A stretch of DNA of 64,000 nucleotides from JAGQVA01 sp041391725 (GTDB taxonomy: Bacteria > Bacteroidota > Bacteroidia > J057): contig JAWKNL010000006.1 of NCBI GenBank assembly GCA_041391725.1, forward strand, positions 62,001 through 126,000, written 5' to 3'. The translations under genes were made by a program, and so were the position numbers. Positions 52,500 to 61,168 of this stretch are shown one piece after another (positions within the stretch are counted from its first letter, which is position 1; each line of letters starts with the position of its first letter). Under the pieces are notes generated by a model. That model did no database searches and was not told the origin of the DNA. It worked only from the letters and a program-made list of their open reading frames with translations.

Positions 52500-53087
52500 T
52501 TGGACTTAAAAACATTTATATCTTCGGGCATCCTCGAGTCTTATGTGATGGGCCTGGCTTCAGAAACCGAGGTAATGATGGTTTTGGATCTGTCTGACCG
52601 TTATCCCGAGGTAAAAAAGGAACTGGAAAAAATCGGGCTGGCATTAGAAAAATACGCAAAAGACCACGCCGTGCCCGCCCCACCTTCAGCGAAAGCACAC
52701 CTGATTGAATGGGTTGACAGTCAACCCGATCACCCTGTATTCCCCACACTTTCGGCAGAAAAAAGTATAAGGGTGTGGCATAAATTTACCGCAACCCTCT
52801 CCCCTCCCCCAGATTATGAAAACCTCCACCTCAGCCGGCTGGATCAAGAAGCTGAGATTGAGACCTATGTCGTCTGGGCAAAAAAAGGCATTCCTCCCGA
52901 AACTCATTCTGATACGCTGGAATCTTTTCTCGTACTGGAGGGAAACTGTACGTGCTATATCGGAGAAACCATTACCCACATGTCTCCCGGCGACTTTATG
53001 GAAATTCCGCTTCATATCGAACACTTTGTAGAGGTGACCTCTGTCATTCCGCTTAAAGTCATCCTTCAGAAAAAGCGGGCGGCATAA
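52500..53087 (+). CDS. Soluble RskA/ChrR-like anti-sigma factor with C-terminal cupin domain
   Basis: 195 residues from a TTG start 1 base after the sigma stop. Residues 1-60 resemble the anti-sigma domain of RskA (LESYVMGLASETEVMMVLDL, then YPEVKKELEKIGLALEKYAK) and lack the HxxxCxxC zinc motif. Residues about 100-190 are a cupin (PPETHSDTLESFLVLEGNCT, MSPGDFMEIP, HIEHFVEV) with two possible metal-binding His. No membrane segment is seen, so it should be cytoplasmic, as ChrR is. It likely holds the upstream sigma factor inactive and senses a small molecule or metal in the cupin. Confidence 0.8.
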   Translation: MDLKTFISSGILESYVMGLASETEVMMVLDLSDRYPEVKKELEKIGLALEKYAKDHAVPAPPSAKAHLIEWVDSQPDHPVFPTLSAEKSIRVWHKFTATLSPPPDYENLHLSRLDQEAEIETYVVWAKKGIPPETHSDTLESFLVLEGNCTCYIGETITHMSPGDFMEIPLHIEHFVEVTSVIPLKVILQKKRAA

Positions 53088-53186
53088 CCGGCAAACTTCC
53101 TTTGCCAACGGCCCATTTTGCCGCGTGTTTTACTTGCATTGCGCCGCATATCCCCTTTTCTTTGTATCATTGCTGCGGCTAAACTC

Positions 53187-54197
53187 ATGTCAATGAAATC
53201 TTTGCTGGGGATTGATCACTTTGCCAACCCGGAAGCACTCATCCTGCTTCTGCTGATTCCCGCATACCTGTTCTGGTATATCCGGTATTTTCGCCGCCAG
53301 CGGCTCGTGATCCGGCTCAGCTATGACCCTACCCGCCTTCAGAAACCCACCCTCGATTTGTCCTTTCTCAGGTTTGCGCCACGGGTTTTGCAACTGATCG
53401 GGATAGTACTTCTCATTCTTGCCATTGCCCGCCCCCAGACTACAAAGGAAATCGTGGAAAATGAATCGCCAGGGGTAGATATTATGCTTTTGCTCGATAC
53501 CAGCGGCAGCATGGAAGCTACAGATTTTATTCCCAACCGGCTGGAAGTAGCCAAACAAAATGCCATATCTTTTATCGACGGAAGGGAGAATGACCAGATT
53601 GGCATTGTACTTTTTGCGGAGAATGCACTTAGTTATGCCCCGTTAACTCTGGACTACGATCTTCTCAGAAAAATGATTGAAGGGATTAGTTTTAATATCC
53701 TTCCCATGCAGGGAACTGCACTTGGTCAGGCAGTTGCGGTTTCTATAAACCGGATGCGGGACAGTGAAAATCCTTCCAAAATCATGGTTCTCCTCACCGA
53801 CGGAGCCAACAATCGCGGCGAAATTGACCCTATTACCGCCTCCCGGCTGGCCGCGAGTTTTGGCATCCGGATATATTGCATCGGCATCGGCAGGCCCGCA
53901 ACCATTACTTCCCAGCCCCAGGCTTCCCAGGCACAGGGAGGAAACGCAGACCTCGATGAGGGTACACTTCGCGAGATGGCAGACCTGAGCGGAGGAAGAT
54001 TTTTCCGCGCCACCGACCAGCAGCGGCTACAGGAAATTTTTAATGAAATCTCCAATATGGAAAAGGCCGAAATCAAAGAAAATGTACTGCGCGAAATTCA
54101 CGATCACTACCCTTTCCTTGTTCAGGCTGCCATTGTGATTATTGCCGTTTCATTTCTCCTGATGCTGACCTTTGTTTACAACCCGCTGGAACAATAA
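53187..54197 (+). CDS. BatA-like von Willebrand A domain membrane protein
   Basis: About 336 residues from ATG at 53187 (a second ATG is 6 bases on). N-terminal membrane helices (about 15-35 and 60-80), a VWA domain with an intact MIDAS motif (LLLDTSGSMEA, Asp-x-Ser-x-Ser) and a C-terminal membrane helix (AAIVIIAVSFLLMLTFVYNP). In Bacteroidota these genes form the MoxR-DUF58-batABCD aerotolerance cluster; here it stands alone between the sigma unit and comF. An in-frame upstream extension is not supported. Confidence 0.82.
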   Translation: MSMKSLLGIDHFANPEALILLLLIPAYLFWYIRYFRRQRLVIRLSYDPTRLQKPTLDLSFLRFAPRVLQLIGIVLLILAIARPQTTKEIVENESPGVDIMLLLDTSGSMEATDFIPNRLEVAKQNAISFIDGRENDQIGIVLFAENALSYAPLTLDYDLLRKMIEGISFNILPMQGTALGQAVAVSINRMRDSENPSKIMVLLTDGANNRGEIDPITASRLAASFGIRIYCIGIGRPATITSQPQASQAQGGNADLDEGTLREMADLSGGRFFRATDQQRLQEIFNEISNMEKAEIKENVLREIHDHYPFLVQAAIVIIAVSFLLMLTFVYNPLEQ

Positions 54198-54884
54198 TCA
54201 GCCTTTACGGGCCATACCGATACTCGCCACATATATTTTCTCCGCCGGCGTTTCTACTGCCGACAATGCGCGGATGCAGGCCTCCAGCGTTGCACCGGTA
54301 GTTATGACATCGTCTATCAGCAAAATACTTTTGGGAGGAGTTTTTACCACCGAAAATGCGCCCGAAACATTGTCCCACCTGTTTCCTCCCCCTTTCTTTG
54401 TCTGGGTGAGTGTTTTTCTGGATCGGCGAACAATATCATTACGCACCGGAATCTTCAGCACTTTTCCCAGCCCGCAGGCAATACGCTCCGACTGGTTGTA
54501 TCCCCGTGATATACGGCGGGAAAGATGAAGGGGAACAGGAATAATTGCATCTGTTTCCCCAACCCAGGGCATATTTTTGAGGATATGTCCGTAATATTCC
54601 CCAAGAAAAACCCCCAGGTGAGGTGCCCCTTTGTACTTGAGGTGTTGCAATATTTTCTGCAGACGCCCTGCTTTTGAAAAATAAAAAAGACTCATTGCAC
54701 CTGCCAGAGGAATACGCCCTGCCAGACGGAAATAGAGTTCATTTTCTGAAGGGGAAAGGTGCAAGTTGGTCTGCTCCATCCGGGACAGGCAACTGAAGCA
54801 GACATGTTTTTCCTGAATTGTAAGAGGAGAATCGCAGCCGTAACAGGAATTGGCCACAAAAAGTTGTGCAAAGTGTCGTAACAT
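54198..54884 (-). CDS. ComF-family phosphoribosyltransferase
   Basis: 228 residues. Two CxxC pairs at the N-terminus (NSCYGCDSPLT and HVCFSCLSRM) suggest a zinc ribbon, and the PRPP-binding loop is ILLIDDVITTGATLEACIRA near the C-terminus. ComF proteins take part in DNA uptake in some bacteria and are of unknown role in most. The stop abuts the batA stop (convergent) with no gap. Confidence 0.9.
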   Translation of the reverse strand: MLRHFAQLFVANSCYGCDSPLTIQEKHVCFSCLSRMEQTNLHLSPSENELYFRLAGRIPLAGAMSLFYFSKAGRLQKILQHLKYKGAPHLGVFLGEYYGHILKNMPWVGETDAIIPVPLHLSRRISRGYNQSERIACGLGKVLKIPVRNDIVRRSRKTLTQTKKGGGNRWDNVSGAFSVVKTPPKSILLIDDVITTGATLEACIRALSAVETPAEKIYVASIGMARKG

Positions 54885-55012
54885 GGTTGTATTGTTTTGG
54901 GAAAGTTAGGCAAATCTTATCAAACGAAAAAACGTCCATAATTTTCTTCCGGAAATTGCGAATCCGTGAAAGGCTGACCATCTTTGGGGTTTATTTAAAA
55001 TTTGCCCCCTAT

Positions 55013-56254
55013 ATGAGAGACCAGTTAAAGAAGTTTGAACATCAGCAGCCCGAAATCATTTTTTCATGGAACGACAGTGAAACCGAAGCCAAAGGCTGGG
55101 TAGTGATCAATTCGCTGCGTAATGGTGGCGCCGGAGGCGGCACACGGATGCGCAAGGGTTGTACACTGGAGGAAGTGATTTCCCTCGCCAAAACCATGGA
55201 AATCAAATTCAGTGTATGTGGTCCGCCTATTGGCGGAGCCAAGTCAGGAATTGATTTCGACCCCGAAGACCCGAGGAAACACGGCGTTTTGGAGCGATGG
55301 TACAAGGCTGTACGTCCCCTGCTCAAATATTATTATGGTACAGGCGGCGACCTGAATGTAGATGAAGTCGCAGATGTCATTCCCATAACCTCCTCCCTGG
55401 GCATCCTTCACCCGCAGGAAGGCATTGTCAACGGGCATATTCAACCCACGCCCGAAGCCAGAGAAAATATCCTCCGGCAACTCTCCACCGGAGTTACCAA
55501 ACGCGTTACTCACAACGATTATGCGCCCACTACCGATGCAAAAACCATCACCGTCTCCGATATGGTCACGGGATTTGGGGTAGGAATGGCCGTCGTGCAT
55601 TTCTACAAAATCTGGGGCATACCCATGGAGGGCAAAAGAGTCATTGTACAGGGCTTTGGAAATGTGGGCGGAGCTGCGGCGCTGACACTGGCAAAAGAAG
55701 GATTTAAAATTGCAGGTATCATCGACCGGAGCGGAGGAATTATCAGAGAAGAAGGGCTGACACTTCCCGAGGTCAAACACCTGTATCTTCACCGTGAAGG
55801 CAACAAGCTTGCTGTCGAGAATGCCATTCCCTTTGAAAAAATCAACAATTATATCTGGTCTGCCGGCGCAGAAGTATTTATACCAGCAGCAGGTTCGCGA
55901 CTGGTAACCAAATATCAACTGGATGAGATGCGGGAAAACGGGCTGGAAGTAATTTCGTGTGGTGCCAATGTCCCTTTCAACGATCCGGATATTTTCCTGG
56001 GAGAGACCGGGCTGTATGCCGATACACATGTGGCAGTTATTCCCGACTTTATCGCCAATTGTGGCATGGCACGCACATTTGCCTATCTGATGCAGGAAAA
56101 TACTTCACTGGAAGATGAAAAAATATTCGAAGATATTTCCCTCACAATTGAAAAAGCGCTGAGAAGAACCTTCGAAAAAAACCCGTTTCCGCGCGAATTA
56201 TGGCAAAATTCCCTTGACTGGGTGCTGGAAGATATTCTGAAATCACCTAATTGA
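55013..56254 (+). CDS. Glu/Leu/Phe/Val dehydrogenase family protein (probable glutamate dehydrogenase)
   Basis: 413 residues from ATG at 55013 (MRDQLKKFEHQQPEIIFSWN); the frame is open further upstream but overlaps the comF gene and lacks homology. The substrate region has GGAGGGTRMRKG and CGPPIGGAKSGIDFDPEDPR with the catalytic Lys in the usual place. The NAD(P) domain starts VIVQGFGNVGGAAALTLAKE. It interconverts an amino acid and its 2-oxo acid with NAD(P); glutamate is the default guess but not certain. Confidence 0.88.
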   Translation: MRDQLKKFEHQQPEIIFSWNDSETEAKGWVVINSLRNGGAGGGTRMRKGCTLEEVISLAKTMEIKFSVCGPPIGGAKSGIDFDPEDPRKHGVLERWYKAVRPLLKYYYGTGGDLNVDEVADVIPITSSLGILHPQEGIVNGHIQPTPEARENILRQLSTGVTKRVTHNDYAPTTDAKTITVSDMVTGFGVGMAVVHFYKIWGIPMEGKRVIVQGFGNVGGAAALTLAKEGFKIAGIIDRSGGIIREEGLTLPEVKHLYLHREGNKLAVENAIPFEKINNYIWSAGAEVFIPAAGSRLVTKYQLDEMRENGLEVISCGANVPFNDPDIFLGETGLYADTHVAVIPDFIANCGMARTFAYLMQENTSLEDEKIFEDISLTIEKALRRTFEKNPFPRELWQNSLDWVLEDILKSPN

Positions 56255-56322
56255 TCGCAGGTTGATTTGGAACTTATTCTTATAAGTAGTTATTTCGGGT
56301 CGAATTGCCGGATGTCTTACCT

Positions 56323-57828
56323 ATGAGAAACCGAATCTTTAAAAAAATCATCTTCGTATTCCTGATTTTTCTCGGATTTGGCTATTCACCGGTATGGGGA
56401 CAGTTGCCCGAAGACCACAAACAAGAGCAAAGCCACCAGCCCGATACCCAAACGCATGAAACCCACGGGGGCGAACATGGAGAAGGGACTGAACATCATC
56501 CGCATCCGGTGTCAGTCATTCCCTTTCTTATTCTGCTTTCACTTATCGCCACAGGGCCTGTATTTTTCCCTCACTTCTGGCACAAATACTACAAATTTAT
56601 CGCGCCGGGGCTGGGATTGATTACCCTTTCCTATTACCTGATTGGCCTGCCGGGAGCGCATGAACCCACTCACGCACTCTCCGAATATATTTCCTTTATT
56701 GCCCTTCTTGCACCGCTGTATATTGCATCGGGAGGGATTCTGATTCAGATTGACCGGGAAGGCACTCCACTGGCCAATCTCGCGCTGCTTATTATCGGCT
56801 CCGTGCTTTCCAACCTTATCGGTACTACCGGCGCCTCTATGCTTCTGATCCGTCCGTTTATCAGGCTCAACAGAGATCACCTCCAGCCTTATCATATCAT
56901 CTTTTTTATTTTTATGGTGAGCAATATCGGCGGTTCACTTACCCCGATTGGCGACCCGCCTTTGTTTCTGGGATTTCTAAAAGGTGTACCATTCCAGTGG
57001 ACATTTATCCACGTCTTGCCGGAATGGATATTTGCGCTGATTATGCTCTCGGTTGTGTTTTACTTTTATGACCGAAGGAATAAAAAAGATCTTGACCGCG
57101 TGGAGTCGCTTTATTCCGGAAAGATCATTCTCCGTGGAGGTCGCAATTTCTTCTGGCTGGGGATTATCGTAGGCGCCGTTTTTCTCGACCCCAATGTGGT
57201 CGAATGGGTTCCGGCCATTACCTATCACGGCTCCAAATACTCTTTTCTCCGCGAAGTAATCCAATTAAGTGCCGGCATTGGCAGCTACTTTTTTGCCGAT
57301 AAGTCTGCGCTCCGGGGAAACGAATTTACCTTTGATCCTATCAATGAGGTGATTTTCCTTTTTGCGGGTATCTTTTTCGCCATGATGCCCGCCCTCCAGC
57401 TTATCGGAGAATTTGCGGGCAGCGATGCAGGTAAATCCTTTTTCTCGGTAAACAGCATGTACTGGATTACCGGCGCACTTTCGGGGGTACTCGATAACGC
57501 GCCCACTTATCTCAACTTCCTCTCCGCCGCCCTCGCCAAATTTAACCTCAATGTGAGCCAGTCAGCGGATGTAGCCGCTTTCGCCGCAGGGACGGTGGAC
57601 ATCGTGACCAAAGATTACCTCCGCGCCATCTCCGTTGCCGCCGTGTTTTTTGGCGCCCTCACCTATATCGGAAATGGCCCCAACTTTATGGTTAAATCCA
57701 TCGCCGAAGAACGCGGGGTGGAAATGCCGAGTTTCTTCGGGTATATTATCAAATACAGCTTCATTATTCTTCTGCCCATCCTGTTTCTCACCTGGCTTAT
57801 ATTTTTCGTACTGTTGCACGGGATTTAA
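56323..57828 (+). CDS. NhaD-type sodium/proton antiporter
   Basis: 501 residues from ATG at 56323; an upstream in-frame TTG is less likely. A signal-like N-terminal segment is followed by a His-rich stretch (HQPDTQTHETHGGEHGEG, then TEHHPHP), then about eleven membrane segments with the family core SNIGGSLTPIGDPPLFLGFL and GVLDNAPTYLNFLSA. It exports Na+ in exchange for H+. Upstream is the dehydrogenase gene, downstream the AsmA-like gene after 75 bases. Confidence 0.88.
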   Translation: MRNRIFKKIIFVFLIFLGFGYSPVWGQLPEDHKQEQSHQPDTQTHETHGGEHGEGTEHHPHPVSVIPFLILLSLIATGPVFFPHFWHKYYKFIAPGLGLITLSYYLIGLPGAHEPTHALSEYISFIALLAPLYIASGGILIQIDREGTPLANLALLIIGSVLSNLIGTTGASMLLIRPFIRLNRDHLQPYHIIFFIFMVSNIGGSLTPIGDPPLFLGFLKGVPFQWTFIHVLPEWIFALIMLSVVFYFYDRRNKKDLDRVESLYSGKIILRGGRNFFWLGIIVGAVFLDPNVVEWVPAITYHGSKYSFLREVIQLSAGIGSYFFADKSALRGNEFTFDPINEVIFLFAGIFFAMMPALQLIGEFAGSDAGKSFFSVNSMYWITGALSGVLDNAPTYLNFLSAALAKFNLNVSQSADVAAFAAGTVDIVTKDYLRAISVAAVFFGALTYIGNGPNFMVKSIAEERGVEMPSFFGYIIKYSFIILLPILFLTWLIFFVLLHGI

Positions 57829-57903
57829 CCGCCAATAATTTGTACCTTTATCTGAGCGTTTACTCTTATAGACACAACTGTCCTGCGTATCAATTATCAG
57901 GCG

Positions 57904-60900
57904 ATGAAAAAACTATTGAAAATCACAGGGATTATCCTTACTCTACTGATAATCACACTTTTAGCGACCCCATTTCTGTTCCGCGACAAGATTGAGGGCA
58001 TAGTCCGCGACCAGATTGACCAGTCCCTCAATGCACAGGTATATTTTTCGGATGTAGGCCTTTCATTTATCCGTAATTTTCCCAACGCCCGTGTTTCGAT
58101 TCACGACTTTGGCGTGGTAGGCGTCGATACCTTCGGGGCAGATACCCTGATTCACGGCAAAAGTTTTGACCTGGTGGTGGATATGATGAGTGTCATCTCC
58201 GGATCGCAAATTAACCTGAAAAAAATCATTCTCGATGAAGGCAAAGTCAAAGCACTGGTACTAAAAGACGGCACTGCCAACTGGGACATTGTAAAAGAAG
58301 ATTCTACCGCCACCGATACGCTTCCCGTGGAGGAATCCAGTTCAGAACTGGTGATAAAACTTCAGGAATACCAACTCAACAACTCCACCATCATCTACGA
58401 TGATGCGACGCTGCCCATGCGCCTGGAGCTTGCCGGCCTCAACCACTCGGGGAGTGGTGACTTTACCCTGGAAACCTACGAACTTAACACCCTGACTCAG
58501 GCACAAAAACTTACGGTCATTTACGATGGAATCAAATACCTCCAGGGCGCAAAAGCAGAGGCAAAAGCAGATATGAAAATCCTGCTCACCGATACTGACT
58601 TCAAAATTGATTTTCTTGACAACCTCTTTACCGTAAATGAGCTTCCGCTGAAACTTGACGGGTGGGTATCCATGCCGGCAGACGACATTGACATGGATCT
58701 CAGTTTCAGCACACCGAGCACGTCTTTCCGCAGTATCCTCTCCCTGATACCCGGGGTTTATTCCGAATCATTTAAAGATATAAAAACGGATGGCACCCTC
58801 TCCTTCGATGGTTTTGCCAAAGGAACCTACAACGATACCCGTATGCCCGGTTTTGGCCTGAACCTCAGGGTGGCCGATGCCATGATGCAATACCCCGATC
58901 TGCCCAAACCTGTTACCGGTATCAATGTGGATGTTTCGATCCTCAACCCCGATGGCGATCTCGAAAAAACCTTCGTTGACCTGCGAAGCATGCACGCCGA
59001 TTTTGGTGGAAATCCCATAGATGCTCAGGCACAGATTACCGGCCTTGAAAAAATCAAAATCAAAGGCAACCTCAAAACAGATCTCAACCTGGGCGAACTT
59101 ACCAGTATATTCCCCATAGAAGGCACTGCCCTGAGCGGTCAGTTCTCCATTGATGCCAATGCTGACGGAATATATGACGAAGCCGCAGGAACCTTCCCCC
59201 GGGTTGATGCCGTCATGGACATGAAGGAAGGATACGTAAAAAATGCAGAATACCCTGCCGAACTCACAGGCCTCCAGTTTCACGCTACCCTTCACGACCC
59301 CGATGGAAGCATGACATCTGCGGTATTGGACGTACCTGAATTCAAATTCCAGCTCGACGGAGAGCCCATTGCAGGCAGCGCACATGTCGCCAATTTTGAC
59401 GATCCCAACTACAAAGTAGAAGCCTCGGGCAGCCTCGATCTGGAAAAACTTATGCAGATTTATCCCATCGACAGCATGAGTCTTTCAGGAAAAATTGTTG
59501 TGGATCAGTTTGCTACCAGTGGGAAGTATTCAGACATTGAAGCAGAAAATTACACCAGCCTGGCGAGCAGCGGTACGGTAAAAATACAGAACCTGGTTTA
59601 CACAGACTATTATCTCCCCAAACCTGTTACGGTAGAGTCCGGCACCGCTTCATTTACCCCATCCAAACTGGAAATCACCTCAGCCAAAGGCAAACTGGGC
59701 AGCAGCGATTACGCAGTAAATGGCTATTTCAGCAATTATATGGCTTATGCGCTTATGGATAACCAGATGCTCAAAGGCAGCATGAGCCTCGTTTCCAACC
59801 GCATGGATCTCAATGAATGGATGGTAGAAGAAGAAAGTGCAGCTACCACAGGCGGAGAAACAGCAGAAGAAAGCGAACTGGAGGTAATTCCTGTTCCCGA
59901 CAACCTGGATGTCGTCTTTGATGCCGATATGAAAGAAGTGATTTACGACGACCTTGTCCTCAAAGACATTAAAGGAAAAATTACTGTCGCCAACCAGGAA
60001 GTTTCAATGGAAGATGTAGCATTTGGCATGCTGGGAAGTCAGGTAGCGATGAGTGGGGTATATAATACAGTACAGTTGAGCAAACCCACCTACAATTTTT
60101 ACATGAACGTAAAAAACCTGGCCATCAAAGAGGCTTTTACACATTTTACGACTGTGCAAAGTTTTGCTCCTATCCTCAAATTTGTCGAAGGGGTATGTAA
60201 TACCGAGTTTGGCATTTCGGGAAGACTGAAGGAAAATATGATGCCTGTACTCGAAGAAGTAAACAGTCTGGGGCTTTTTCAGGTTGTCACAGGCACCCTG
60301 GAAAACGCAGGAACCATGAATGCACTTGCCGAAAAGACCAACATCAAAGCCCTTTCAAAAATGGATCTGAGAGATCTGGAAGGAAAGTTTAAAATAGAAA
60401 ACGGCTTTTTGGAGATCAGCCCGATTAACCTCAAAGTCAAAGATATTGTGGTGACTATGAGCGGAAAGCAGAACATTGCCGGCGACCTCAACTACGACCT
60501 TGCCATTGATGCACCTTCCGGGTCTATTGGCACCTCCGCATTTACGGCACTCTCCAATCTGTCTGGCGGGGCAATCAAAACCAGCGAGCGGGTAAACGTG
60601 AACCTGAAACTGGGCGGAACCACACTTTCGCCCAAAATCACCGGAGCAGGTGGAGGTACAGGAGATGAAATCGGCAATCAGTTGACAGACCTGGCAGAAG
60701 ATAAAATTTCGGATAAACTGGGTACCGATGTACAGCTCAATAAAGACAGCATTAAATCACAGATCAGCGACCTGAAAAAAGAAGCCAAAGACAGCCTGAA
60801 AAGTGTTGTCAACCAGACGGCCAATCAGGTAAAAGACAGCCTGCTCAACGCCGTTACCAACGGAAAAACCAAAGAAGACCTCGCCAATGAACTGAAAGAA

Positions 60901-60990
60901 GGCATAAAAACCCAGACAGGAGAAGATCTGAAAGGAACCCTGAATGACCTGAAAGACAAGTTTGGATTTCCCAAAAAGAAGAAAAACTAG
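57904..60990 (+). CDS. AsmA-family envelope protein
   Basis: 1028 residues. One N-terminal membrane helix (LLKITGIILTLLIITLLATP), then a very long periplasmic region of repeated beta elements with DIVKEDSTATDTL near the AsmA N-terminal domain, and an AsmA-like C-terminal part (GTLENAGTMNALAEKTNIKA). A charged Lys/Asp/Glu tail ends FPKKKKN. AsmA proteins are thought to bridge the membranes and move phospholipid. A strong intrinsic terminator follows. Confidence 0.88.
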   Translation: MKKLLKITGIILTLLIITLLATPFLFRDKIEGIVRDQIDQSLNAQVYFSDVGLSFIRNFPNARVSIHDFGVVGVDTFGADTLIHGKSFDLVVDMMSVISGSQINLKKIILDEGKVKALVLKDGTANWDIVKEDSTATDTLPVEESSSELVIKLQEYQLNNSTIIYDDATLPMRLELAGLNHSGSGDFTLETYELNTLTQAQKLTVIYDGIKYLQGAKAEAKADMKILLTDTDFKIDFLDNLFTVNELPLKLDGWVSMPADDIDMDLSFSTPSTSFRSILSLIPGVYSESFKDIKTDGTLSFDGFAKGTYNDTRMPGFGLNLRVADAMMQYPDLPKPVTGINVDVSILNPDGDLEKTFVDLRSMHADFGGNPIDAQAQITGLEKIKIKGNLKTDLNLGELTSIFPIEGTALSGQFSIDANADGIYDEAAGTFPRVDAVMDMKEGYVKNAEYPAELTGLQFHATLHDPDGSMTSAVLDVPEFKFQLDGEPIAGSAHVANFDDPNYKVEASGSLDLEKLMQIYPIDSMSLSGKIVVDQFATSGKYSDIEAENYTSLASSGTVKIQNLVYTDYYLPKPVTVESGTASFTPSKLEITSAKGKLGSSDYAVNGYFSNYMAYALMDNQMLKGSMSLVSNRMDLNEWMVEEESAATTGGETAEESELEVIPVPDNLDVVFDADMKEVIYDDLVLKDIKGKITVANQEVSMEDVAFGMLGSQVAMSGVYNTVQLSKPTYNFYMNVKNLAIKEAFTHFTTVQSFAPILKFVEGVCNTEFGISGRLKENMMPVLEEVNSLGLFQVVTGTLENAGTMNALAEKTNIKALSKMDLRDLEGKFKIENGFLEISPINLKVKDIVVTMSGKQNIAGDLNYDLAIDAPSGSIGTSAFTALSNLSGGAIKTSERVNVNLKLGGTTLSPKITGAGGGTGDEIGNQLTDLAEDKISDKLGTDVQLNKDSIKSQISDLKKEAKDSLKSVVNQTANQVKDSLLNAVTNGKTKEDLANELKEGIKTQTGEDLKGTLNDLKDKFGFPKKKKN

Positions 60991-61044
60991 ACAGGGAAAA
61001 TACCCGATTTCCTCCCTCCCGGAAGTTGGCTGAAAAATAATCTG

Positions 61045-61081
61045 AAAAAGGGCGATTCCCGTGCGTATTGCCCTTTTTTTA
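61045..61081 (+). terminator. Intrinsic terminator after the AsmA-like gene
   Basis: AAAAAGGGC (61045-61053) pairs with GCCCTTTTTTT (61070-61080) around a 16-base loop, followed by an unbroken T-run. It ends the AsmA transcript 55 bases past its stop and separates it from gyrB. Confidence 0.8.
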
Positions 61082-61168
61082 TTGGGTGAAAAAATGGGAA
61101 AAACGGGCTTATTTTCGTAATTTTATGCTCCGTTTTGAACTAATTAGAACAACCGAAAAACGAAGCTG

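Noticed and set aside
55244..56029. 261-residue minus-strand ORF in the glutamate dehydrogenase gene
   Set aside because: Antisense shadow without a recognisable family or start context.
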